Shown piece after piece: positions 6,792 through 13,615 of a stretch of 17,780 nucleotides of DNA. Origin of the DNA: JANRLJ01 sp034437895 (lineage in GTDB: Bacteria; Chloroflexota; Anaerolineae; Aggregatilineales; Phototrophicaceae). Below the pieces are notes generated by a model. It saw nothing but the letters and a program-made list of their open reading frames with translations. It searched no databases and was not told the DNA's origin. The number at the start of each line of letters is the position of its first letter. The stretch's first letter is position 1. Where the stretch lies: positions 1-17,780 of the forward strand of contig DAOTTO010000306.1 in NCBI GenBank assembly GCA_034437895.1. Direction: 5' to 3'. Both the position numbers and the translations under genes were made by a program.

Positions 6792-7029
6792 AGATTTGGA
6801 CTATTATCTTTCCCTTCCTTATTCCATAGTATTAATACCTGATACGGATGGATATTGGTTCGCTAATATACCACTTCTTGAAGGTTGCATGACACAGGGA
6901 TATAGCAGGGCAGATGCTTTGGAAATGCTTGATGATGCAAAGCGCGGTTGGCTAGAAACTGCCCTTGCTCATCATATCACGATCCCAGAACCTGACCCCG
7001 AAAAAACACTTGTTGTGACTTACGCTTGA
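6784..7029 (+). CDS. HicB-like antitoxin (short form)
   Basis: About 81 aa, with the HicB partial-RNase-H-like fold: SIVLIPDTDGYWFANIPLLEGC, then the MTQGYSRADALEMLDDAKRGWL stretch and the closing TIPEPDP. It is expected to bind and neutralise the adjacent HicA-like toxin. ATG codons at 6781 and 6784 are both possible; 6784 is preferred because GAGGAG (6771-6776) then lies 7 nt upstream. The protein ends right after the antitoxin fold, with no C-terminal HTH or ribbon-helix-helix domain. It may therefore lack autonomous promoter binding, and the pair may depend on suf operon transcription. Short HicB-like proteins without partners also exist, but here hicA is adjacent. Confidence 0.85.
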   Translation: MNKDLDYYLSLPYSIVLIPDTDGYWFANIPLLEGCMTQGYSRADALEMLDDAKRGWLETALAHHITIPEPDPEKTLVVTYA

Positions 7030-7037
7030 GCTAAAAA
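7030..7037 (+). repeat. Right copy of 8-bp direct repeat bounding the hicAB cassette
   Basis: An exact match to 6434-6441. Collapsing the two copies would join the sufB stop to the GAGGAG ribosome site of sufD with about a 34-nt gap, similar to the sufC-sufB gap. Confidence 0.35.
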
Positions 7038-7055
7038 TCTGAGGAGAAACAATCT

Positions 7056-8393
7056 GTGGTTGCTGTAAGAAGACGCTCGGCTGCGCTCAATGCGCCAAGT
7101 TATACATTGTCTGATGTGCAGACGATGAGCGCTGCCAATAATGAACCCCAATGGCTGCTTGAATGTCGTGAAGCCGCTTGGGAGGTCTATGAAGATTTAC
7201 CGATGCCTTCGCTAAAAGATGAAGAATGGCGGCGGACGGATTATCGCCGGATTCGCTGGGAAGATGCAGACAAAATCCTTGTTCCCAATGGTGCGACGAT
7301 GGATGTTGTTCCATCTGCCAATCTCGATCCGTTGGTGGGTGAGGGGGAAGGCGGGAAACTCGTTTTTGTCGATGGCAAGCTGGTGCATTCTGAAGCGGCT
7401 GAATCACTCACGGCTCAGGGCATCATTTTTATGGATTTGCTCACGGCTTGCCGGGAACATGAAGACCTCGTGCGCCCTAATTTAATGACGAAAGCGGTAC
7501 TTCCGACGGATGGTAAATTTGCGGCGCTGCATGGGGCGTTGTGGACGCACGGTGTATTCGTCTATGTCCCGCGCAATAAAGTCGCCGATCTGCCGTTTCA
7601 CGTGGTGATGTATAACACACATGATGGCGCGAGTTTGGGGCATGTATTGGTTGTTCTGGAAGAAAATGCTCAAGCGACTATTCAGGTGGAATATGCCTCA
7701 TCAGCCGGCACAACCGATTCGGCCTATATCGGCGCGACGGAACTGCTGGTCGGTGATGCGGCGAATTTGCAATATGTCGCGCTGCAAAATTGGAATCGTC
7801 AGACTTATGAATTCAGCCATCAACGCGCCCGCATCGGACGGGATGCCCAACTCGATTGGGTACAAGGGACGATGGGTAGTACTTTGACAAAGGCTTTTCT
7901 GGAAATTGAACTCGACGGAAAAGGCGCGAATGGGCGGATGTCGGGGTTCTTTTTCGCCGATAAAGAGCAGCTTTTTGATCTGGACACCCAACAAAATCAC
8001 AACGCGCCGCTGACGACTTCGGATTTGTTGTTTAAGGGTGCGGCAAAAGATGAAGCGCGGACGGTCTGGCAGGGGATGATTAAATCGCTGCCGAAGATGC
8101 AAAAGATTGATGGCTTTCAGGCTTGTCGTAATCTCGTCTTGAGCGATAATGCCCGAATGGATGGGATTCCGGGCTTAGAAATCGAAGCGGATGACGTGAA
8201 GTGTTCCCATGCGGCGACCTTCGGCACGCTTGAGCAGGAACCGATCTTCTATCTCATGAGCCGAGGCATCAGCCAGTCCGAAGCACAATTGATGGTGATC
8301 GATGGCTTTTTCGACGAACTGTTAGAGCGTGTGCCGTTTGAACGTGTGCGCGAGCGCTTGAAGGAAGCGATTGAAACCAAAATTATGAGCTAA
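7056..8393 (+). CDS. sufD: SufD, Fe-S cluster scaffold subunit
   Basis: SufD is the SufB paralogue that completes the SufBC2D complex. The 445-aa length is normal. The protein shows the N-terminal helical region (EDLPMPSLKDEEWRRTDYRR), the beta-helix core (ALHGALWTHGVFVYVPRNK, LQNWNRQTYEFSHQRA) and the C-terminal SufBD core (IFYLMSRGISQSEAQLMVIDGF). The invariant histidine in KCSHAATFG is H385, which by context should correspond to the proposed cluster-ligand His of E. coli SufD. The start codon is GTG, supported by GAGGAG at 7041-7046 with 9-nt spacing. It is separated from its complex partner genes sufCB by the hicAB-like pair. Confidence 0.96.
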   Translation: MVAVRRRSAALNAPSYTLSDVQTMSAANNEPQWLLECREAAWEVYEDLPMPSLKDEEWRRTDYRRIRWEDADKILVPNGATMDVVPSANLDPLVGEGEGGKLVFVDGKLVHSEAAESLTAQGIIFMDLLTACREHEDLVRPNLMTKAVLPTDGKFAALHGALWTHGVFVYVPRNKVADLPFHVVMYNTHDGASLGHVLVVLEENAQATIQVEYASSAGTTDSAYIGATELLVGDAANLQYVALQNWNRQTYEFSHQRARIGRDAQLDWVQGTMGSTLTKAFLEIELDGKGANGRMSGFFFADKEQLFDLDTQQNHNAPLTTSDLLFKGAAKDEARTVWQGMIKSLPKMQKIDGFQACRNLVLSDNARMDGIPGLEIEADDVKCSHAATFGTLEQEPIFYLMSRGISQSEAQLMVIDGFFDELLERVPFERVRERLKEAIETKIMS

Positions 8394-8426
8394 ACGAGTC
8401 TGCTCGCTCCGAATTTAGGGCATAAT

Positions 8427-8456
8427 GTCACGCACAATTCATGCGTTGTGCGTGAC
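8427..8456 (+). other. Strong intra-operon hairpin between sufD and sufS
   Basis: A perfect 11-bp stem (8427-8437 with 8446-8456) has an 8-nt loop. It lacks a T-run (followed by tccttcag). Geometry is very close to the hairpin at 6453-6484 although the sequence differs, so it may separate sufBD from sufSU at the RNA level. Confidence 0.65.
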
Positions 8457-8489
8457 TCCTTCAGACAGCGTTTGTGCTAAAGGAGGCTT

Positions 8490-9743
8490 ATGATTGATTA
8501 CGCTGTTTTACCTTACGATATAGAAGCGGTACGCGCCGACTTCCCGATTTTGCAGCAGGAACACCACAGCGGCGTTCCGCTGATTTACCTCGATAATGCC
8601 GCTACCAGCCAGAAGCCGCTTCAGGTGATTGATGCTCTGGGGAATTATTACCGTGTCTACAATGCTAATGTCCATCGCGGTATCCATAAACTAAGCGAAG
8701 AAGCAACGGCTGCCTATGAAGAGGCGCGGCTGAAAATAAGACGCTTCATCAATGCGAAAAGCAAACGCGAGGTTATCTTCACACGCGGCACAACAGAGAG
8801 TATCAATCTTGTTGCCCAAACGTGGGGGCGGGATAACTTAAAACCGGGTGATGTCGTTTTATCAACTGTCATGGAGCATCATTCCAATATCGTCCCTTGG
8901 CAGATTTTGGCGGCGGAAAAAGGCTTTACCCTTCGTTACATTCCCGTTTTAGAAAATGGCCTCTTAGATTTAGAGTTTTACTCGGCTTTACTGCGTGATG
9001 AAAATGTCAAATTAGTGACGGTTGTTCATGCGTCTAACGTCCTCGGTACGATAAATCCTGTTGCCGATATGGCACGTCAGGCACACGAGGCCGGAGCGCT
9101 CATTTTGGTCGATGGGGCGCAAAGCGTTCCGCATACTTCTATAGATGTGCAAGCACTCAATGTAGATTTTTTCGCGTTTAGCGGGCATAAGATGTGTGCG
9201 CCGACTGGGATCGGCATCCTTTATGGCAAGCGGAATTTGCTTGAAGCCATGCCGCCCTGGATGGGTGGGGGCGATATGATTTCGAAAGTCACTTTAGAAG
9301 GCAGTACATGGAATGACCTCCCCTATAAATTTGAAGCTGGAACGCCGATTATCGCGGGTGCAATCGGTTTAGGCTGTGCCATTGATTATCTTTCGGCACT
9401 TGGTCTGGATAAAATTCACGCCTATGAGCAAATGATGACCACGTATGCGATGGAACGTTTGGCTGAAGTGGCGGGATTGACCGTTTATGGGCCAAGCGAT
9501 CCGACCTCAAAAGGGGCAGTCGCGGCGTTTACACTATTTGGTATCCACGCGCATGATATCGCGCAAATTCTGGATTCGCAGGGGATTGCTGTTCGTGCCG
9601 GACATCACTGTGCGATGCCCTTGCACGATCATCTGCACTTGCCTGCGACTGCGCGTGCTAGTTTTTATCTTTACAATACCTTTGCGGAAGTGGATGCCTT
9701 AATTGACGGCATCGAACAAGTGAAACTGAAGTTTGCAGTTTAG
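8490..9743 (+). CDS. sufS: SufS, group II cysteine desulfurase
   Basis: A PLP-dependent cysteine desulfurase that releases sulfur from L-cysteine as a protein persulfide. The 417-aa length is normal. Features are YLDNAATSQKP near the N-terminus, the PLP-binding lysine K234 in SGHKM, and the persulfide-forming cysteine C374 in RAGHHCAMPLH, a group II (SufS) signature. A strong AAAGGAGG precedes the ATG with short 3-nt spacing. The adjacent SufU is the expected sulfur acceptor and activator, as in Firmicutes-type systems. The 96-bp gap upstream contains a hairpin and is the longest gap between suf genes apart from the hicAB site. A CATAAT at 8421-8426 could be a -10 element but has no good -35. 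Confidence 0.97.
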   Translation: MIDYAVLPYDIEAVRADFPILQQEHHSGVPLIYLDNAATSQKPLQVIDALGNYYRVYNANVHRGIHKLSEEATAAYEEARLKIRRFINAKSKREVIFTRGTTESINLVAQTWGRDNLKPGDVVLSTVMEHHSNIVPWQILAAEKGFTLRYIPVLENGLLDLEFYSALLRDENVKLVTVVHASNVLGTINPVADMARQAHEAGALILVDGAQSVPHTSIDVQALNVDFFAFSGHKMCAPTGIGILYGKRNLLEAMPPWMGGGDMISKVTLEGSTWNDLPYKFEAGTPIIAGAIGLGCAIDYLSALGLDKIHAYEQMMTTYAMERLAEVAGLTVYGPSDPTSKGAVAAFTLFGIHAHDIAQILDSQGIAVRAGHHCAMPLHDHLHLPATARASFYLYNTFAEVDALIDGIEQVKLKFAV

Positions 9744-9754
9744 GGGGTTGCCCA

Positions 9755-10156
9755 ATGGACGACATGTACCGCGAGTATATCCTCGATCACGCCAAGAATC
9801 AGCGTAATCAAGGTATACTTGATCCAGCGGATATTGACCACGAAGCCTCGAATCCCTTATGCGGAGATCGTCTGCGGTTAACGCTGCGGGTTGATGGAAA
9901 CCGATGTATTACCCAAATAGGATGGGATGGCGAGGGCTGCGCCATCAGTCAAGCCGCTGCATCGCTTCTTGGAGAGCAAATTCTAGGCAAAAGTCTCGAT
10001 GATGTGCAAAATATTACCCGCGATGACATTATCGCGCTGATTGGGATTCCACTTACGATGAACCGGATGAAGTGTGCTTTGTTATCGCTCAAGGTGCTTT
10101 GCGAAGGCGTATACGGGTCAGCTTACTGGCAGCGTAAAGAAGAGGATGAAGAATGA
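9755..10156 (+). CDS. sufU: SufU, zinc-dependent sulfurtransferase
   Basis: A 133-aa IscU-like protein of the SufU subgroup, which accepts persulfide sulfur from SufS using a zinc-bound cysteine. The expected ligand set is visible: C36 and D38 in NPLCGD, C62 in GEGCAISQA, and C107 in MKCALLSL. The longer segment between C62 and C107 is the extra region that separates SufU from IscU. It lacks the LPPVK chaperone motif of IscU. The gene starts 11 bp after sufS, and its TGA overlaps the next ATG in an ATGA junction, indicating translational coupling. The acidic C-terminus (KEEDEE) is unremarkable. Confidence 0.96.
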   Translation: MDDMYREYILDHAKNQRNQGILDPADIDHEASNPLCGDRLRLTLRVDGNRCITQIGWDGEGCAISQAAASLLGEQILGKSLDDVQNITRDDIIALIGIPLTMNRMKCALLSLKVLCEGVYGSAYWQRKEEDEE

Positions 10157-10479
10157 CAGAATTTATAACCGTCGCCACCATCGATGAAATCCCATCGGGT
10201 GAGCGGATGGTGGTCGAAATTGAGCGTAAATGGGTGGCGGTATTTAATGTGGATGGCATCTATTATGCTATTTTGGATATTTGTCCACATGACGATGGCC
10301 CTTTAGCGGAGGGCGAATTGCGCGGGTGTGTGATTGAATGCCCACGTCATGGCGCGACCTTTGATATTACGACAGGCAAGGTACTTTCTGCTCCAGCGCT
10401 TGTAGATGTGCCGAAATATGAGGTGCGGGTTGTAGATAATGAAATTCAAGTTGCGCCGTTGGTACACGAGGCAAAATAG
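10153..10479 (+). CDS. Rieske [2Fe-2S] ferredoxin (NirD/bphF-like)
   Basis: A 108-aa soluble Rieske protein. Cluster-binding pairs are C44-x-H46 (ICPHDDGPL) and C63-x-x-H66 (ECPRHGATFD); the second is followed by the typical FD..TG segment. There is no signal or membrane anchor, so it is cytoplasmic. Related proteins act as electron-transfer subunits of dioxygenases or as NirD-like subunits, but no oxygenase is nearby. Co-transcription with sufU (4-nt overlap) is a recurrent arrangement in suf operons. It may be a redox partner for cluster assembly or a client; the exact role is unknown. Confidence 0.93.
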   Translation: MTEFITVATIDEIPSGERMVVEIERKWVAVFNVDGIYYAILDICPHDDGPLAEGELRGCVIECPRHGATFDITTGKVLSAPALVDVPKYEVRVVDNEIQVAPLVHEAK

Positions 10480-10482
10480 CGC

Positions 10483-11244
10483 TTGAACTTCAAAACGCTA
10501 CTAGACGACATGTATCAAGGCCGGACACTGGTTTTCGGGCATCGGGGAGCCAGCGCTTATGCGCCCATGAATACGCTGCCAGCCTTTGAACTTGCGGTGA
10601 CGCAAGGCGCGGATGGTATTGAATTGGATGTGCATCGCTCGGCGGATGGTCATGCCGTGATTGTCCATGATTTTAAAGTGGATAAGACTACTGATGGCAA
10701 GGGCAACGTAACGGCGATGACGTTGGCGCAGCTTAAGGCGTTAGATGCAGGAAAATGGTTTGATGCCCGCTTCCAAAATACCCGTATTCCCACCCTTGAT
10801 GAAGTATTCGAGACCGTTGGAAAGCAGTTGTTTATAAATGTGGAAATTAAGTCTAAGTCGAACAGAAGCGATGGAATTGAAGCCCTTGTTTCGGAGAAAA
10901 TTGCCCGCTTTGGGATGCAGAAGCGCGTAATCGTATCCTCGTTTAATCCGCTGGCTTTGCGGCGTTTTCGGCGGCTTGCCCCTGATATTCCCATAGGCTA
11001 TCTCTACGTACCAAAAATCACCTTTTTTACGCGCCTGATGATGTCCAGGATTCCACATGAGGCGCGTCATCCTTATCATGAGATGATTGATGCGCCGATG
11101 ATGGTATGGGCTAAAAAACGGCATTATCGTGTGAATACGTGGACGGTGAATGATCCTGAACGCGCTGTTACCTTACGCGATTTAGGTGTTGATGCGATCA
11201 TCAGCGATAAGCCCGACGTTATCCTCGCTGCATTGAAAAAATAA
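10483..11244 (+). CDS. Glycerophosphodiester phosphodiesterase (GDPD)
   Basis: A 253-aa TIM-barrel GDPD, expected to hydrolyse glycerophosphodiesters to glycerol-3-phosphate and an alcohol. The catalytic set is present: HRG (H20, R21), metal ligands E47 and D49 (IELDV), H62 (IVHD), and E121 with K123 (NVEIKSK). The usual PENT motif reads PMNT here, replacing a highly conserved Glu with Met. The product ends in the family-typical NTWTVND and DAIISDKPD motifs. The start is given as TTG at 10483 (GAGG at 10468-10471); an in-frame ATG at 10510 is an alternative that would lose only nine residues. No signal peptide. It begins 3 bp after the Rieske gene, so it is probably co-transcribed with suf though functionally unrelated. 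Confidence 0.93.
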   Translation: MNFKTLLDDMYQGRTLVFGHRGASAYAPMNTLPAFELAVTQGADGIELDVHRSADGHAVIVHDFKVDKTTDGKGNVTAMTLAQLKALDAGKWFDARFQNTRIPTLDEVFETVGKQLFINVEIKSKSNRSDGIEALVSEKIARFGMQKRVIVSSFNPLALRRFRRLAPDIPIGYLYVPKITFFTRLMMSRIPHEARHPYHEMIDAPMMVWAKKRHYRVNTWTVNDPERAVTLRDLGVDAIISDKPDVILAALKK

Positions 11245-11895
11245 ATGATGCGATGGTGGTGGGCGCTCATTCGTTTTGGCTTTCGGCTGCTCTATAACGA
11301 ATTAGCCTTTACCTACGATTGGGTGAGTAAGATCGTTTCGTTAGGGGCGTGGCGCTGTTGGCAGCGGACATCGCTTAAACACCTCAACGCTGTCCCCAAT
11401 GCGCTGATTTTGGAACTGGCGCATGGCACTGGCGATTTGCAGATTGACCTTAAGCAGGCTGGTTATCTTACAGTCGGATACGATCTCTCGCCTAATATGG
11501 GACGGCTCGCACAAGCGAAATTGTTAAAACATGGCCTTTCGGCTGATCTCATCCGGGGAAAAGCGCAGCAGTTGCCATTTTCAACAGGCGTTTTTGCAGC
11601 AGTGGTCAGCACTTTCCCCGCCGATTTTATTTTTGCTAGCGCAACCTTGCAAGAAATTCATCGTGTGTTGATACCCGGCGGAAGGCTCGTCATCGTCCCT
11701 AATGGAATGCTGACAGGCGGCGGCCTCATAAAACGTTTGATTGAGTGGCTGTATCAGATCACAGGGCAGCGTGGTGAAAGCCTGTTTGATGAAATCACAG
11801 CGTTTTTTGAAGCGCATCATTTTGAGGCGATATTTGTGACTGAATCCTGCCCACGCAGCACGGCGCAGATCATTATCGCCCGAAAAAAGGTCTAG
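11245..11895 (+). CDS. Class I SAM-dependent methyltransferase (UbiE-like)
   Basis: A 216-aa Rossmann-type methyltransferase. SAM-binding motif I is ELAHGTGD (57-64), an acidic residue ends strand beta-2 (D80 in GYDLSPNM), and motif IV/post-motif segments include LPFSTGVFAAV and EIHRVLIPGGRLVIV. The N-terminus (FTYDWVSKIVSLGAW) resembles UbiE/Methyltransf_11 proteins that act on lipid-like substrates. The substrate is not deducible. The ATG directly follows the GDPD stop; a second ATG lies three bases later. Its place after a GDPD hints at lipid metabolism, but this is weak inference. It is the last protein gene before tRNA-His. Confidence 0.88.
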   Translation: MMRWWWALIRFGFRLLYNELAFTYDWVSKIVSLGAWRCWQRTSLKHLNAVPNALILELAHGTGDLQIDLKQAGYLTVGYDLSPNMGRLAQAKLLKHGLSADLIRGKAQQLPFSTGVFAAVVSTFPADFIFASATLQEIHRVLIPGGRLVIVPNGMLTGGGLIKRLIEWLYQITGQRGESLFDEITAFFEAHHFEAIFVTESCPRSTAQIIIARKKV

Positions 11896-11921
11896 GCATA
11901 AAAAAAATTCTATGCTATGAT
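11893..11921 (+). promoter_or_regulatory. Possible promoter for tRNA-His
   Basis: A -10 TATGAT (11916-11921) lies 17 bp after a weak -35-like TAGGCA (11893-11898), and the predicted start is just before the tRNA. Read-through from the upstream operon is the alternative source. Confidence 0.4.
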
Positions 11922-11934
11922 TTTTCTACTTATG

Positions 11935-12008
11935 GTGGCTGTAGCTCAGTTGGTTAGAGTGCCTGGTTGTGGCCTAGGAGGTCGTGGGTTCGAGACCCAT
12001 CAGCCACC
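11935..12008 (+). tRNA. tRNA-His (anticodon GTG)
   Basis: A complete cloverleaf. The 7-bp acceptor (GTGGCTG/CAGCCAC) is preceded by the encoded G at -1 (11934), which can pair with C73, the identity element of tRNA-His. The anticodon loop TTGTGGC places GTG at 11969-11971, and the T arm contains TTCGAGA. The 3' CCA is not fully encoded. Confidence 0.96.
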
Positions 12009-12018
12009 CACCAAAAAT

Positions 12019-12043
12019 AAACGCCCATTATTTGGGCGTTTTT
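12019..12043. terminator. Bidirectional rho-independent terminator
   Basis: A 9-bp stem (12019-12027 with 12033-12041) has a 5-nt loop, followed on the plus strand by TTTTT and on the minus strand by a T-rich TTTATTTTTGG. It separates tRNA-His from the convergent SRPBCC gene ending at 12058. Confidence 0.85.
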
Positions 12044-12057
12044 GATTCTTTGAGATA

Positions 12058-13236
12058 TTAAATTGGACGACGTATCTTAACCAATCGACTGCGGGCGAGA
12101 ACTCGCTTTCCCCGTCTGCCGCCGTAAGAGATGGTAGATGTTGGTATTTGTGTTAATGTGATGGTCGGCTGTGATGACGGCGCAGCCATCACAGGTGCTT
12201 CGCTTTCGGGCGGCGCAATAATCTTGCTTTCCTGCGTTTCGCTCGGTTTTGCGACACCAAAAATCTCAAAAATGCTCATATTGTCGGTATCTAGTTTTTC
12301 GACACTTGGGTCATTTTCGATATAGGATAATGAGTAATCTGGCGTGGTGATTTGTGGTTCTGGTAGCTTTTCTGCTGGCGCTGCGAAAGCATCTGTGGCG
12401 ATATTTTCTTCAAATGGCGTATTGGGCGCAGGCACTTGATCGACGATCACAGGCTCAATAAAGGCAGCCCGTTCATTGACGATAGGTTCTTGCGATTGCA
12501 AAGCATTGCGATTCGTGGGCGCATCAATATCGACATCATCCCGAACATCGCGCAAAAAATCTGGCTCAGGGACGGGCTGCAACTGGATTTGAGAATCCGT
12601 AAGGATAGGTCTGGGGCGGGTGTCGTCATCTGCGATGGGCGGCTCTGGAATAGTAGGCATGAAAGCAGGTTCAGGGGCTTGTACTTTCCCTGTATAGTCT
12701 TCCAAAACTGATGGATGCCGGGGTTTATATTGAGCGCGGCTTTCCACATCGGGTGCATCTTGCATCAAGGTCTTAGTTTCTAGGATACCCTGCTGACCTT
12801 TGGCTTCGCCGAGATGTTTCCAGAGAGTCCATAGGCTGTCTTGCATGGTATTTTCGATGTTGCGCTTGAGGCCAAGGCTGTTCCGCATTCCACCCAATAG
12901 ACCACCGGGTTCGTAATTAAACGTCCACTGAAGCACGGTGCCTTCAGCCATTTCCTGCAAGCGCAGCCGTCCGTTGTTTTGCTTATAGGGTGCGCCGTCG
13001 ATGAACCGATATTCATAACCGAGACGATCATACCATGCGGTGATTTCCACCACATATTCGCGTCCGCTATCGGTTGCCATGCGCCAACGTGTGCCTTGTC
13101 CTTTATGAAAGGTCGTCAGGAACGCGATATTGATGCAATCGACTTGCCAATCGGGGTTATTTTCTAAATTGCTGATGTAGTCCCAGACCGCGTTTTGGGT
13201 GGTTGGGATGAGGATACGCTGATCGATTGTATTCAT
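12058..13236 (-). CDS. SRPBCC (START-like) domain protein with long disordered tail
   Basis: A 392-aa protein. Residues 1-~150 form an SRPBCC/polyketide cyclase-like ligand-binding fold: RILIPTTQNAVWDYISNLEN, PDWQVDC, the Gly/Arg strand GTRWRMATDSGREYVVEITAW, then GTVLQWTFNYEPGG and a C-terminal helix (TMQDSLWTLWKHL). Residues ~150-365 are low-complexity, acidic and rich in Pro/Glu/Ala/Thr (PEPAF, PEPDF, PEPQI), so predicted disordered. The last ~25 residues switch to a strongly basic stretch (GGRRGKRVLARSRLVKIRR). No signal peptide or membrane segment is visible. The ligand is unknown. The gene has its own start region facing the membrane-protein genes at 13263. The tail is much longer than usual for this family. 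Confidence 0.85.
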   Translation of the reverse strand: MNTIDQRILIPTTQNAVWDYISNLENNPDWQVDCINIAFLTTFHKGQGTRWRMATDSGREYVVEITAWYDRLGYEYRFIDGAPYKQNNGRLRLQEMAEGTVLQWTFNYEPGGLLGGMRNSLGLKRNIENTMQDSLWTLWKHLGEAKGQQGILETKTLMQDAPDVESRAQYKPRHPSVLEDYTGKVQAPEPAFMPTIPEPPIADDDTRPRPILTDSQIQLQPVPEPDFLRDVRDDVDIDAPTNRNALQSQEPIVNERAAFIEPVIVDQVPAPNTPFEENIATDAFAAPAEKLPEPQITTPDYSLSYIENDPSVEKLDTDNMSIFEIFGVAKPSETQESKIIAPPESEAPVMAAPSSQPTITLTQIPTSTISYGGRRGKRVLARSRLVKIRRPI

Positions 13237-13259
13237 AATTAAAATGCGAGACTTTTTTT

Positions 13260-13288
13260 AGTATGCCACCTGAAACAGATTGTGCTAA
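13260..13288 (-). promoter_or_regulatory. Possible promoter for the SRPBCC gene
   Basis: On the minus strand, -35-like TTAGCA (13283-13288) and -10-like CATACT (13260-13265) are 17 bp apart, with transcription starting about 15-20 nt before the ATG. It overlaps the beginning of the divergent open frame at 13263, hinting that the latter starts further in. Confidence 0.35.
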
Positions 13289-13607
13289 ACTAGCGCTCGA
13301 AATTGTACCACGTCGATACAGCTTAGGGAAATTTATTTTGCCAAGTCCAACAGTCACTTTTGGATTTATCCTTGCGACACTTTATGGGGCGGCTTTTCAT
13401 CTGATTTTTGGAGGGGATGTGCGCCGCTTGGCCTTATTTTTACTGGCAGGTTGGTTTGGGTTTTTAGTCGGACATATTTTAGGGGTAGCGTTTGAAATTA
13501 ACCTCTTCAATGTGGGTATCTTGCGGATTGTGTCTGCCACTTTGGGCGCGGTGGTGGCCTTAATGATGACACACTTGCTGACCTCACAAAGAACGCTGCG
13601 CCGATAG
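13263..13607 (+). CDS. Small three-TM membrane protein, unrecognised
   Basis: A 114-aa open frame of unknown family. Three hydrophobic segments are visible: ~33-51 (FGFILATLYGAAFHLIF), ~56-77 (LALFLLAGWFGFLVGHILGV) and ~84-105 (ILRIVSATLGAVVALMMTHLL), so it is an integral membrane protein with a short basic C-terminus. The ATG at 13263 lacks an SD and overlaps a likely divergent promoter. The TTG at 13338 (residue 26) follows AGGGA (13325-13329) by 8 nt and would give an 89-aa protein starting just before the first membrane segment; this may be the real start. The gene is followed 8 bp later by the YtxG/DUF948-like gene, suggesting an operon. Confidence 0.7.
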   Translation: MPPETDCAKLALEIVPRRYSLGKFILPSPTVTFGFILATLYGAAFHLIFGGDVRRLALFLLAGWFGFLVGHILGVAFEINLFNVGILRIVSATLGAVVALMMTHLLTSQRTLRR

Positions 13608-13615
13608 AGGCATTG

